A stretch of 64,000 nucleotides of DNA from Anticarsia gemmatalis (lineage: Eukaryota; Arthropoda; Insecta; Lepidoptera; Erebidae), in NCBI RefSeq assembly GCF_050436995.1, contig NC_134756.1, forward strand, positions 2,046,001 to 2,110,000, read 5' to 3'. Positions 1-9,378 of this stretch are shown here, piece by piece. The notes under the pieces were generated by a model that was given only the letters and a program-made list of their open reading frames with translations, searched no databases and was not told the origin of the DNA. Numbering within the stretch: the stretch's first letter is position 1; each line of letters begins with the position of its first letter. The translations under genes were made by a program, and so were the position numbers.

Positions 1-599
1 GAAATTAAAATGAGAAAAAATGCTTCTACAATAAAGCCTCTCTTTCCTAGCAACTCTGCTATTAGGCGGCACTGTTTGATGTGGGTACTTTGACATATCC
101 CGCCAGTGCCACCCAAACCAGTGGCTTTACCGGTGCATTCCACGTGCTAAAACCTAAAATTTAAGTTATCCTTACGCAAAAAGTATGCTTATTTGATTGT
201 TTTAGTTTTTTGTGTAGGTAATTAAATAGCAATAGTTACTGTTTTGTGCAATATAGACATGTGTATAAAGACATTTCAATAATAAGTGTTTACGTGCTGC
301 GATAAAAACGCCATAATGTTATTGATTGTTAATTACATCATTATTCGGTAGTGTTTGTGTTGTTTTCACGGTGCTTAATTCAACATAGGTATAAGTTTCT
401 TGGATTCGGCGGGAGATTTCTTATAGCGAGGGTGCGCGCAAATATACAATAGGTAGGTAGGTACCGATAAAAAATATATCTGTCGAGATGGCAGTAACAT
501 TAAAAACGTAAAAAAAATATATTGTAGGTATATTGCTTTTCCTAAATAAGTGTTCGAAGTGATTGGTTCGTGATGATTAATAAATAAGTAATAACACCT
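1..599. other. AT-rich stretch, no gene seen
   Basis: No open frame with recognisable protein similarity. It holds short TAGGTAGG-type simple repeats near 451-465 and nothing else that I can name. Confidence 0.5.
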
Positions 600-729
600 A
601 AGTGATAATAACTCGGTGGGGTTGTGCATTCGCCGCACGAAGTGTCAGTGTCGTCACAGGATCGAGATGCGCCGGCGCCGAACTCGCGAGCCTTGGGACT
701 CTGCCGCTGGTGCTCTAGCGTACCTACAC
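600..729 (+). other. possible first exon of a plus-strand gene
   Basis: A GC-rich island in AT-rich DNA that ends in a near-consensus splice donor (CTACAC then GTAAGTAA, donor at 730). A TCAGT arthropod initiator-like motif lies near 645. An ATG at 667 opens 21 codons up to the donor (starting MRRRRTREP) and is stopped shortly after if unspliced. No downstream partner exon was found and the peptide is not recognised. It could equally be a 5' UTR exon or chance GC-rich sequence. Confidence 0.25.
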
Positions 730-2126
730 GTAAGTAATAATTTGTAGTTATGGCGGGATGATACGTATAAATGCATGTTTGTACAGTGTGGTACTGATTT
801 GATTACACATTATTTTTCTAGTAGGTACGTGTAACATTTTTTTAAATTAGCCAGCTACATCTTTTTTTCTGTTTGTCACATGACTATTACCGTCTGGCCT
901 AGCATACGTTAAAGGAATTAAGCCATGGTAACGTTGCACCTATACTTATGGTACCTAGTAAAAAGATAAACATCTGCATACTGTCGGACAAAAGGGATAT
1001 CGTGTTATAACCCAGGTAACTGTGGGAGTCAGATAGGCAGTCGCTCCATGTAAAATACTGGTATCCAGTGGCATCCGGTGACTCCAACATAGTAGAATGA
1101 AAGACTAGGCTGATGACGAGTGCCTAAGTTTATTAAACGGAGAAAGAGTAGGTAGGTAGGTACCTAACGACTGTAACAAGTGACTTATAAGCTAGATACT
1201 TAATATACCTATACAGAAAAAATTAAACCATTTATTTACAACGATTACATTGGTATTTAGTATTTTTTCAGGGATATTTATAATTTATTATAATGATTTA
1301 TTCGCCTTCATTTACTTTCATATTTTACAGTTAAGTTGGTACTTAGACGTACATAGATATTACATACATACATAACTTTACGCTTTTGTTCCTTTAGAGG
1401 TAGGCAGAGACTAAAGATATTATTACCTAGGTAGGTATTTCCTAATAACACATAGGAATTTAACATTAAGATAACTGTTATCTTTTCAATCGTCATACGA
1501 TGGCCTGAACGCTGCAGTCAATCTTCTCGTGACACGGCGTCTTCTTATGTCTTGTGCCCATTGAGGAAACACGGGGTTCACCATCACTCTCTGCGAACAT
1601 TTTACATAATTATTTACCTACATTAAGTTTTTTTTAAATAAGTAATCATACATCCATAATTCAGGAGGGAGAGACAAAGAACGCCACTTGCTACGATCTT
1701 ACAAACATCCCTTGCCTCATTCATATCCACACATCTTGTACGAGTACCAACTAAGCACCTAATCTTTTTGCAAGACATCCCCGGTATGATCATAGCGATT
1801 AAGTAATCGTTACTGTATATATGGCCAAACCCCTCGCGTTTGGGTGGAGATCCTTGCCCAACTGTGGGCACGGTTTTAAAAATAATAAAGAGGGATACTT
1901 GATTTATAGTTTTCAACCCTTAACCCTTCAGTTTTATTACTATATGAAGGTCATACCTATAGTAAAACGTAGTAATTTTGTTACCTCTGGTTGTGATCGT
2001 GCTTGGCACTTGCGACACGTGCAGGCGCCGGGCATTGGCCCAGCTCCCCACCCCCTGAGGTCCATGCTGCTCACCGCTGGTGCTGATAGCTATTGTACAA
2101 TTACACCAGTTTCTAAGTAAAGTGAT
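730..2126. other. non-coding stretch with repeat relics
   Basis: No supported gene. The only recognisable content is the lepidopteran dispersed repeat at about 1640-1880, listed separately. Confidence 0.5.
1640..1880 (-). repeat. lepidopteran dispersed repeat relics (two families)
   Basis: Read on the minus strand, 1690-1760 contains the GTGGCGTTC / TTGTAAGATCGTAGCAAG segment that recurs on the plus strand at 21465-21580, 44150-44305 and 48990-49110. Adjacent 1840-1870 carries the 'GGAGATCCTTGCCCAACTGTGGG' type tail seen again at 17690 and 22970. These are common, non-autonomous repeat tails in moth genomes. The 97-99 residue open frames here are shadows. Confidence 0.5.
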
Positions 2127-2315
2127 CAGTAGCTCGATTCTCTACCACCATCGACTACTCACATCCGGCTAGCTATCGAATTTTGTAAAATGTAGAATGA
2201 ACTGCCAAAAATGTTTCTACGACGCCCGTCAGAGGCGCTGATTAGATTTTCATACAAAATTTCTCGATGACAGGTCGGTTGCCGGTAGTCGATAGAAATA
2301 GAGAATTGAGCTACC
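2127..2315. mobile_element. MITE, family A, copy 1
   Basis: An inverted-repeat element of about 189 bp. It begins GTAGCTCGATTCTCTACCAC and ends in the reverse complement (AGAGAATTGAGCTAC). Internal segments CCGGCTAGCTATCGA and GACGCCCGTCAGAGGCGCTGA recur in copies at 2316, 19357, 27230 and 48001. No coding capacity. Confidence 0.75.
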
Positions 2316-2488
2316 GTAGCTCGATTCTCTACCACTATCGACTACTGACAACCGGCTAGCTATCGATAAATTTTGTATGAAATTCTGTCTCTCTCTGTCA
2401 GTCTGTCCTAGGTACTATTTTGGCAGTACACTTTGACTGTCAAACTTTAGATACTCGACAGTACCGACTGTAGAGAATCGCGCTACAG
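2316..2488. mobile_element. MITE, family A, copy 2, abutting copy 1
   Basis: It directly follows copy 1 and starts with the same GTAGCTCGATTCTCTACCAC terminus. It ends TGTAGAGAATCGCGCTAC. The middle is diverged (a CTCTCTCTGTCAGTCTGTC run) relative to copy 1. Confidence 0.7.
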
Positions 2489-3633
2489 CAATTTATCTAC
2501 TTACAGCACCTAGATAGATATGGTCTGAGTATTGATTCTCGGGATAGGCAAGGTTTTATTTTGTTAAGACATTTTTGACAAATTCTTAGTTGCTAGTTTG
2601 GTAACGTGCCTGGTCGTTGTATTTTTTAAATCATACCTATACATTCACCATCAGAATATATAAGACAGAAGGCAAGATAGTATTTAAAACGTTTTAAATA
2701 TATTGATTGCTCTCCCTACATAATCTTGTTTGATAGGCGAGAATAGATACCTATTATATGAATATAAATACAGTTAAGGACACAACACGACTCCTCTTGC
2801 ATGGGAGGTGAATTCGTAATCCGGCACTCTACTTCACCTGAACATGTGCCCTAATATTACATACTGAATTTTGCCTTTATTAGTTTATTGGTAGTACCTA
2901 GGTAAGTTTGTGCGCTAGGTGGTCTAATGTTTGCCAGATGCTGGACACGCGGCGCCGGCGCCGGCTGTCATGTTTACAATAGTTTTACACCCTCCTTGTT
3001 TGTGTCCTAGGTCGTAAATGACATGTTTATTCTATATACGAGGTGACAATACACCTACCTAGGATATCGATTGAAACAAATGTTTATTAAAATAAAACAG
3101 GCTAAAGAACGTTTCTTTATGGCTTAGGTAATTTTGGATGTATATAAACTTTCGTAGAGTGAAGAAAAAAAAAATAGATTAAATAATAATTGGACGGAGA
3201 TTTTTCCTTAACTGTCGATTAACAAATACTTGATATTATCAAGTAAAATACAATTGATACTTAGTAGGAAAATAATAAAGTTCAAATAATCATATAAAAG
3301 TTCAATTTAATACAATATTCTAAAGTTTTATAGTAATTAACTTACTTAAAACATAATAATATAACTAGTATTGGTTATGATGATAACGGTTGCACACAAA
3401 TAATAGTAAAGATATTAATTTGTTTATACCTATTATCAGATTCGTCAATAACATTTAACACCAAATTTTAAAACTACTGTTTAAGTTATTCCTAAATGTT
3501 AATTCCATTGTACATTTTATCTAACGACCATTATTTCTACAAAATAGAGCAAAGGAATAATATCTACCTACCTATTAAGTAACTAAGATAATGCTACGAA
3601 AATAAATTAAAATAAAGCACTTAATTTCTACTC
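2489..3633. other. 3' flank of the homeobox gene
   Basis: No gene seen. It contains a GC-palindrome repeat (2905-3015) and AATAAA on the minus strand at 3083-3088, which could serve as a polyadenylation signal about 550 bp beyond the homeobox stop codon. A nearer signal is not obvious. Confidence 0.4.
2905..3015. repeat. GC-palindrome repeat, copy 1
   Basis: It shares the block order CTAGGTGGTCTAAT, CAGATGCTG-ACACGCGGCGCCGGCGCCG, TTGTTTRTGTC and CCTAGGT-GTAAA with 4955-5075. The self-complementary GGCGCCGGCGCC core is very GC-rich against an AT-rich background. Function unknown; it may be a dispersed element. Confidence 0.6.
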
Positions 3634-3723
3634 TTAACTAGCTGGCTCCTTTCTCTTAGTATGTTTCGAAGCGCCTTTCGTTCTTTTCCATTTCATTCTT
3701 CTGTTTTGGAACCACACCTTAAC
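3634..3723 (-). CDS. btn: Mox/buttonless exon 3 (homeodomain helix 3 and stop)
   Basis: Acceptor TTTTCAG|GTTAAG, then VKVWFQNRRMKWKRTKG and a short tail ASKHTKRKEPAS, then TAA at 3636-3634. It carries the DNA-recognition helix. Confidence 0.93.
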   Translation of the reverse strand, partial: VKVWFQNRRMKWKRTKGASKHTKRKEPAS

Positions 3724-5768
3724 CTGAAAACAGATTAAGAAGGTTTGGTCTTTGAACGCCAGGTTTGGGACTAGTTAGTATCAGTATTTTAGATATCTAA
3801 TAGGACAAGAATCTACTTGATTCTTTGCTCATCATTCGTGCTTCAACGTACCGACGTAGTTAGCTACAAAAGTCGCTTAACAATTTCATATATTCTAAAC
3901 CTCCTTGTTACGAAATGTTAATAGATAAGTAGGTAATTAGGCACAAAAATAAGTGGAATTTATTGAAATTTAATATTTTAATTAAAGTCAATTGTTTTTT
4001 TGATGTATTTATAAGCATGCTTCAAATTGAATTGAATAAATTATATTTGTAAGTAAAGTTAGCAGTTGTTGGTAGTTGGTAAATCTTTGACACCGGGCAC
4101 CTAGATGAAAGTCATACCGTCTAACTTAAAATAATAAAAGTGGGTCGGAACGTTATTATTTTATTGTCAGTTTTTCAAGTGAAGCTGGATGGCCAAGTGC
4201 TGATAAATAACTATTTTTTTTAAAGTCAAAGTGTTATTGTAATATGTGTTATGTAAAATACCTGTCTTTCAGTAAGATGTAGTGCCACAGCGATCTCATA
4301 TCTCCTCAATCGTGACAGATAGTTAGCTCGTGCGAACTCCGCCTCAAGGCTACGGATCTGAGACTTGGTAAATGCTGTTCTTTCTTTACGAACTGTTTGA
4401 TAAAATGATGCGTTCTGAGTTTTATCTGAATCTGCAAAAAGTTATTTTTATAAGACTCAAATTCGATTTTCTTTATACTTACAAAACGCACATACATACT
4501 CATAATGAATAGATCTAGTTAGGCAACTTAAATAAGAGAAATACAAAGAATGGTCATAAAGTAAAGTCAGACCCTAAATGACTCCTTTTTGACAACATAT
4601 TGTACCGCATGGTAATCGAACTATGAACGATGATCACTTTATAAACTGCAGTTACCTGGGTTATAACACGATACCCTTCGTTAAGACTTGAAGCCTCTGA
4701 CTACTGGTAACCACTGCCAAAGATAATCGAAAATTTCAGCCGGGACCCACAATTTAAGATGCCTTCCGACACGAAAAAAATCGGTATATATGTATCACCC
4801 ATGCACAGACTAACGTTGGCAAGCATAGCTTAACCTGAGAGATCGATCCTCGTGGCTGTTGTTACTTAGTCACGAGCTCCTTCATCAATAAAAAATAAGC
4901 AATATTTAATGGCAGGACATCATATGATAGCTAGTATTAGTGCCAGCTATTTCCTATGTCCGCTAGGTGGTCTAATATGAAACAGATGCTGTACACGCGG
5001 CGCCGGCGCCGACGGTCTATTGTTTACATAGCTCTGTGTTACAACCTGCTTGTTTACGTCTTACCTAGGTAGTAAAGGAAATATTTTCACTATTAAATAA
5101 ATGTGTGACAGCAATTTCTTTAGGGTTTTTCCATATTTAGAAAACTGTCTTTATGTGTGTCTGTCTATTTATCTGTCGATAAAATTAACAGTTGTTTATA
5201 GAAGTAGTACGTTGTAAAAACAACTACTTGGTAATGTAGGTACGTAAATATATTCATTACTTGACTTGCAAAGTGATTTTTTAGAAATTGGGTCCACTGA
5301 ATAAGGGTTACCTCCCAGATACAGGAGGGGTTAGGCTTTGAATCCACCACGCTGGTCAAATGTGGGTTGGGATAAATTAAATGTATCGTCGCAGCCTGGC
5401 CGTCAACGGCAGTTTTATCATAACAAAACTGAATACGCTTGCTAATCTTCACATAAAAGGTACATATAGACACTTCATTTTCAATAAAAAATATTCCACT
5501 CACCTTCTTCCACGACACTTCTCCCCTCAGACTCTTCTTTCACCACCACTTGGTTCTCCCACTCCCCCCACTCCCATTCACAAGCCTCCCTCCCCCCACA
5601 CAACCCTCGGTCTACCGCTCTATAGTCATAGAAGAATGGCAAGTAACCCTGGTGAAAGATGTCCTGGTTCACTTCTTGGTTTAAAGGCTCAAATTGAGTT
5701 TGGTTGATAACTTCTTGGTACTTGGCGCCGTCGTCTCCTTGTTGAAAATTGGTTTTTATGAAGTCCAT
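3634..5768 (-). CDS. btn: Mox/buttonless-family homeodomain transcription factor (3 exons, 174 aa)
   Basis: Coding segments 5504..5768, 4262..4431 and 3634..3723 join in phase into 174 residues. The homeodomain spans residues 102-161. It reads RKERTAFTKSQIRSLEAEF at its start and VKVWFQNRRMKWKRTKG at its end, with the invariant W48, F49, N51 and R53 and with Q50. The arm RKERTAFTK, the helix 2 stretch LRRYEIAV and LTERQVKVWFQNRRMKWKR are hallmarks of the Mox (MEOX/buttonless) class, which in vertebrates patterns somites and in flies marks dorsal median glial precursors. The N-terminal 101 residues are acidic and aromatic-rich and not otherwise recognised; the tail after the homeodomain is only 13 basic residues. 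The intron between homeodomain positions 44 and 45 is a position used by many homeobox genes. Predicted nuclear DNA-binding regulator. The short length resembles fly buttonless more than vertebrate MEOX. The symbol is assigned by class; strict orthology was not tested. Confidence 0.9.
3724..4261 (-). other. Mox/buttonless intron 2
   Basis: AT-rich intron of 538 bp with consensus GT-AG ends; nothing else recognised. Confidence 0.85.
4262..4431 (-). CDS. btn: Mox/buttonless exon 2 (homeodomain 1-44)
   Basis: Acceptor TTTTTGCAG|ATTC just above 4431 and donor CAG|GTATTT at 4261. The single G from exon 1 completes GAT (Asp89). It encodes the N-terminal arm and helices 1 and 2, ending LTERQ. Confidence 0.92.
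4955..5075. repeat. GC-palindrome repeat, copy 2 (inside the homeobox gene intron)
   Basis: Block-for-block match to 2905-3015: CGCTAGGTGGTCTAAT, CAGATGCTGTACACGCGGCG followed by CCGGCGCCG, TGCTTGTTTACGTC and CCTAGGTAGTAAA, in the same order and orientation. Confidence 0.6.
5285..5380 (+). repeat. SINE-like lepidopteran repeat fragment
   Basis: It contains ACAGGAGGGGTTAGGCTTTG and CACCACGCTGGTCAAATGTG with GGGTTGGG, the same order of blocks as the longer copy at 44556-44790. Confidence 0.55.
5504..5768 (-). CDS. btn: Mox/buttonless exon 1 (start codon)
   Basis: ATG at 5768; 88 codons plus one base up to the donor GAAGAAG|GTGAGT at 5503. It encodes MDFIKTNFQQGDD at the start and an acidic VVKEESEGRSVVEE end. 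Phase 1. No better upstream in-frame ATG is apparent. Confidence 0.85.
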
Positions 5769-5888
5769 ATTTCGGTAGATTTCTGAATATTGCTTTGTGC
5801 GATTTCTTTTCGTCTTTTTTATTGATTTTCTTTAGGTTTTGCTGTGTTACGTTTTTTTGTCGATTTTAAAGTGATTTTTTGCACAGCG

Positions 5889-5899
5889 GATTTATATAG
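5889..5899 (-). promoter_or_regulatory. TATA-like box upstream of Mox/buttonless
   Basis: The minus strand reads TCTATATAAATCC about 125 bp upstream of the ATG at 5768, the right strand and distance for a core promoter with a short 5' UTR. The start site itself is not visible from sequence. Confidence 0.4.
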
Positions 5900-6207
5900 A
5901 AAAGTTTTTGCCAATACTAAAGTATATGTAATGTTTTAAATATGTAGAGAAATTGCGGAATTTAGTAACTTTTCTTAGTTTTAACGTGCACTGAAGTTTA
6001 AATATAACTAGGTAGTTATTTAGTTAACTTAACAAAGTTTGATTCACTTGAAACTCTCTATCTAAAAAAACTTTTTAAACTTAGTTAAAATTCTATGTTC
6101 ACTTTCGATATATTTCGTAAATGTATTTTCTAATACACGACTGCTCCAGAGAGCGTATGAATGGATGAATCCTGAATATTCAGCTGTAAGCGCGCGCGCA
6201 CGGCGCT

Positions 6208-6234
6208 GGGCGGGGCTTCAGATTTAGGGCGGGG
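6208..6234. promoter_or_regulatory. paired GC boxes upstream of Mox/buttonless
   Basis: GGGCGGGGC (6208-6216) and GGGCGGGG (6227-6234) lie 10 bp apart in a small GC-rich island that also has a CGCGCGCG run at 6190-6198. These are Sp/KLF-type sites about 310 bp upstream of the TATA-like box. A regulatory role is inferred. Confidence 0.4.
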
Positions 6235-6488
6235 TTTAGTTTAGATGAAACGATTTTTAATGTCATTACATAGTTTGTTACTGTTACGATATAATTGTAG
6301 TCATAGATCATGATGTTAATAAGATATTTTTTTCTTACTCTGGAGAATATCTGAGACTACTTGGCTCTACCTTATATCATCTTTTTAGGAATATAACGAA
6401 CTGATTTGAGTTTATGTTGTTAGTAAAATTTCCTTCGACAACTCCATTAGGTACTTCTTTGTAATTGTAGGTTTAAATTGCAACCTTA

Positions 6489-6634
6489 GGCTTACTACAC
6501 ACTTATTCGGGACGCTAAAACCGAATATGTGTATACGAATCCGATCGGCACAAACCGAACAAGTGCAGTAATTACTTCGAGTCGGTTTTGTTGTTCAATA
6601 AATATTGCCGAACCGAATATGTGAGAAGCAAGCC
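6489..6634. mobile_element. MITE, family F, copy 1
   Basis: Left end GGCTTACTACACACTTATTC and right end GAATATGTGAGAAGCAAGCC are inverted. It is flanked by TTA/TAA and has internal ACCGAA repeats. Other copies at 45163-45410 and 47979-48264. Confidence 0.65.
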
Positions 6635-7429
6635 TAAAAACTAAACTTTAAACTAACCGACTCTATATTTTGGCAAACCTCTTGATAATATTACACTAAG
6701 GTACAAATAGTACCAATACAATCAGAGAGAGACATAGGTACTTTACCTATTCGTACGTGCGTGTGTAGCTACGTAGCATAGCACCAAGATACTATGTCAC
6801 TAGTCTAGTTCATCTTACCCATTAATTTTTAAAATCCAAAGATTAATCCATTTTACTTCAACCTACATACTTTCATACCCTACTGCGTCCATAACTTTAC
6901 GTATCTACTTCCTACTTATATAACAATTAATAAAATTAATAGATTTATGTGCGAGCGCCCCGGTACATGTTGTTTCAGGACATTACAGCTCCCTCGGGAC
7001 AGTGTTGAACGAACTCTGCCCTTTCTTCTCACGGTGTCGTGATGTTAGTCACCCTTGGCTAGTGGTGATTGGTGATAGATTTATTATTTTGTTTTAACTT
7101 TGACAGTTTTGCGAGAGTTAAGTATGGTGTGTGTTTTTGGGAAATTATTGTCAGTTTCGCAAGTTTTGTGTTTGTATGTTTTAGGGAATTAAGTACTATA
7201 TCGTGAAAATCTAGGTAGCGTATTAATTTAACGATTATTTGAACTTAATAAAGGTACCTTACCTACTTTTAAAATCTTATTTAACCTAGAATTTCAACGA
7301 CAATTAATTTCTTACAAATTCAACTACGCTTTCACGATAAAATACTACTTATAGTTCATTGAGTTTCTATTTGGTACTAATCAAACGGATGAGATAGACA
7401 TCTAGATAATTAATTATTAATGTTATAGA

Positions 7430-7550
7430 GATGATACCGCCAGTAATCAGGACAGGCCTGGTTATATGCCCTGTTGCCATTTCCTGAAAGTCACTTCGAT
7501 CGTATGATTAGTGATAATTCCATAAGATAATTAGCATCTCTATAGTTACA
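7430..7550. repeat. weak inverted-repeat element
   Basis: GTTATAGAGATGAT near the left and AGCATCTCTATAGTTA at the right are imperfect inverted repeats around a unique centre. This looks like a small degenerate MITE; no second copy was seen. Confidence 0.3.
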
Positions 7551-8417
7551 ATAGATTCTAAGCTTAGTCATGTGGTTCAACCATAGAACCATAGTCATGT
7601 GGTTTAAATTTTCTTTATTTATCTTTCAAGCCTTTTGTTGTCTGTGGCTCATATCTCAATTAGTTGGGCTTAGATCGCAAAGATCTACCATAAATAACGA
7701 TTTTATTGAAACCTGTAGCTAAGTAATAAACTGGAATAAGAAGAACAATACTGAAAAAATAGCACTTTTACGAACTCATATCAAACAAAGGTTGTGGTAA
7801 TAAATAAAACAACAAAAAAAAGGTAATTTATAACCATAAAACATTTATTAACGTTCCGTGGCACGCACCTCAATGTTTTGTCAGCTGTAAGTGATGAAAC
7901 TTGTCGATATTGTTCGTATTCTTACGTTCCTTTTTACGGTCGATCGTTGATGACAGAGTTGACTCTCAGGAGTCATTGGCTGAACGCCCCTTGCCTTTGC
8001 TTGTTTAACAAAGTTTATGTTGATAAAATTATGTGATGACGTTTTGATATATTTATTGATTAATTTGGTATTGATTGAGAGTATAACTTCTCGTCTGTTT
8101 TTCTCCGAGGTATACAGAGATAGGTAGTAGGTACTTAAACTTTTCTGTGATAGAGCTCTGTGATTAATTTTATATTATCTTTCTGCACTTACCGGGCACG
8201 TTACCAAAGCTTTGTAAATGAAAAATTCTAAGCGAAACAAAGCCTTTCGCTTTTGGAAATTCAAAACAGAATCTGGCACAATTTACAATTTTAATTAATT
8301 AATTTTAATAAAAATCTCAATTGTTTCCCTGATGGTGTATATGCATATTAAGTATGCTTCAGAATAAAAGTAGGATTATGAAAGATTCATTTGGTTTGCA
8401 GTTTTGTAACTGACTAA

Positions 8418-8525
8418 CCCCCGGCTTCTGAAGTACACTTAGTGGTAGTTTATCTATTTCATAGCGTTTAAAAATTTAATAAAAAACAGTTTGAATAGAT
8501 GTAAAATGTACTCAGAAACCGGCCA
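8418..8525. mobile_element. MITE, family B, diverged copy
   Basis: ACCCCCGGCTTCTGAAGTAC at the left and GTACTCAGAAACCGG at the right match the termini of the intact copy at 25132-25249. They share the internal TAGTTTATCTATT and ATAGCGTTT segments. Confidence 0.55.
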
Positions 8526-9144
8526 TTAGTGTGTTTAATGAAGCCACCATAACGTAATATTTAATTTAACAAATAATTGATGACTTCATTATTGGTAGAG
8601 GATGTAGAGGTGACCAGCGATGAGACAGCGCGGCTGAACAAGTACCTAATAATAATATGACATATTGCTATTTCTTTCATGTCCTGCTTGCGGGACGTAG
8701 GGTTGCCTTACCTCTACGTCGACACAGATTTATTTATTCTTTAAGATTTAATGCTAACCAAATCAAAAGCTTCTCTTTTATTACTTTTAATATAATTTAC
8801 AGATATCTTTTTACGACATGTTTTTATAGAATCATAAATCTGTTGAAACAAGTACTATCTCAATTGCATTGCTTCTTAAACATTTTTTCTGTTAAATGTA
8901 AATAGAATAGATAAATGCAACTGTTGTAAAGAAATACAGGCACGATTTAAGACATAGTCGACAACTTCGAAAAGAGCCTTGTCAACAAGGTCCGCGACTA
9001 GTGGAGGTAATCTTAATTCAGAATTTGTCATCAGTGACCAATAGGCATATACAACAGACGGTGGCTTGTTTGATAAAGATATTTTTTTTGGAAATTCCCA
9101 GAAGTATCAGCTTACTTCTGGGTAAATCGTGTAAGGCCTCTCTC

Positions 9145-9378
9145 TCTCATCGTATGGTTAGTGGCCAACCTAGTGTCAAAGTTGTTCAAGCCTGTTAACG
9201 ACTGTTATCTTAATAGACAACAACCGGGACTGACTTTTAGCGTGCCCTCCGAAGCACGGAGACACCCAGTTCAAATACCACTATGCGGTCACCCATCTAT
9301 GGAATGAACGCGTCAAGGTTTGCTTAACCCACAGATCGTTTACCTAACGGTCAGCGCAACTAGCTATGGGCGCCTCAT
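9145..9378 (-). repeat. dispersed lepidopteran repeat (family G), copy 1
   Basis: It contains CAACCTAGTGTCAAAGTTGT, CGTGCCCTCCGAAGCACGGA and GCGGTCACCCATCTATGGAA in that order. The same order occurs at 34087-34318 and 45728-45914. In the reverse direction the GGGTGACCGC block resembles a 5S/tRNA-like head, so a SINE or non-LTR 3' end is possible. Open frames across it are shadows. Confidence 0.55.

Larger units (their letters stand above)
4432..5503 (-). other. Mox/buttonless intron 1
   Basis: An intron of 1072 bp. It contains the second GC-palindrome repeat (4955-5075) and a lepidopteran SINE-like fragment (5285-5380). Confidence 0.85.
6235..9144. other. intergenic between the homeobox gene and Klc, part 1
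   Basis: No gene seen on either strand. It contains MITE family F (6489-6634), a weak inverted-repeat element (7430-7550) and a MITE family B copy (8418-8525). The open frame at 8657-8905 has no recognisable content. Confidence 0.5.

Noticed and set aside
1623..2120. Overlapping frames of 97-99 residues on both strands
   Set aside because: They lie within dispersed repeat sequence; no protein similarity.
5381..5707. Plus-strand 108-residue frame opposite homeobox exon 1
   Set aside because: Antisense of the exon and its donor; proline-rich only because the sense strand is acidic/glycine-rich.
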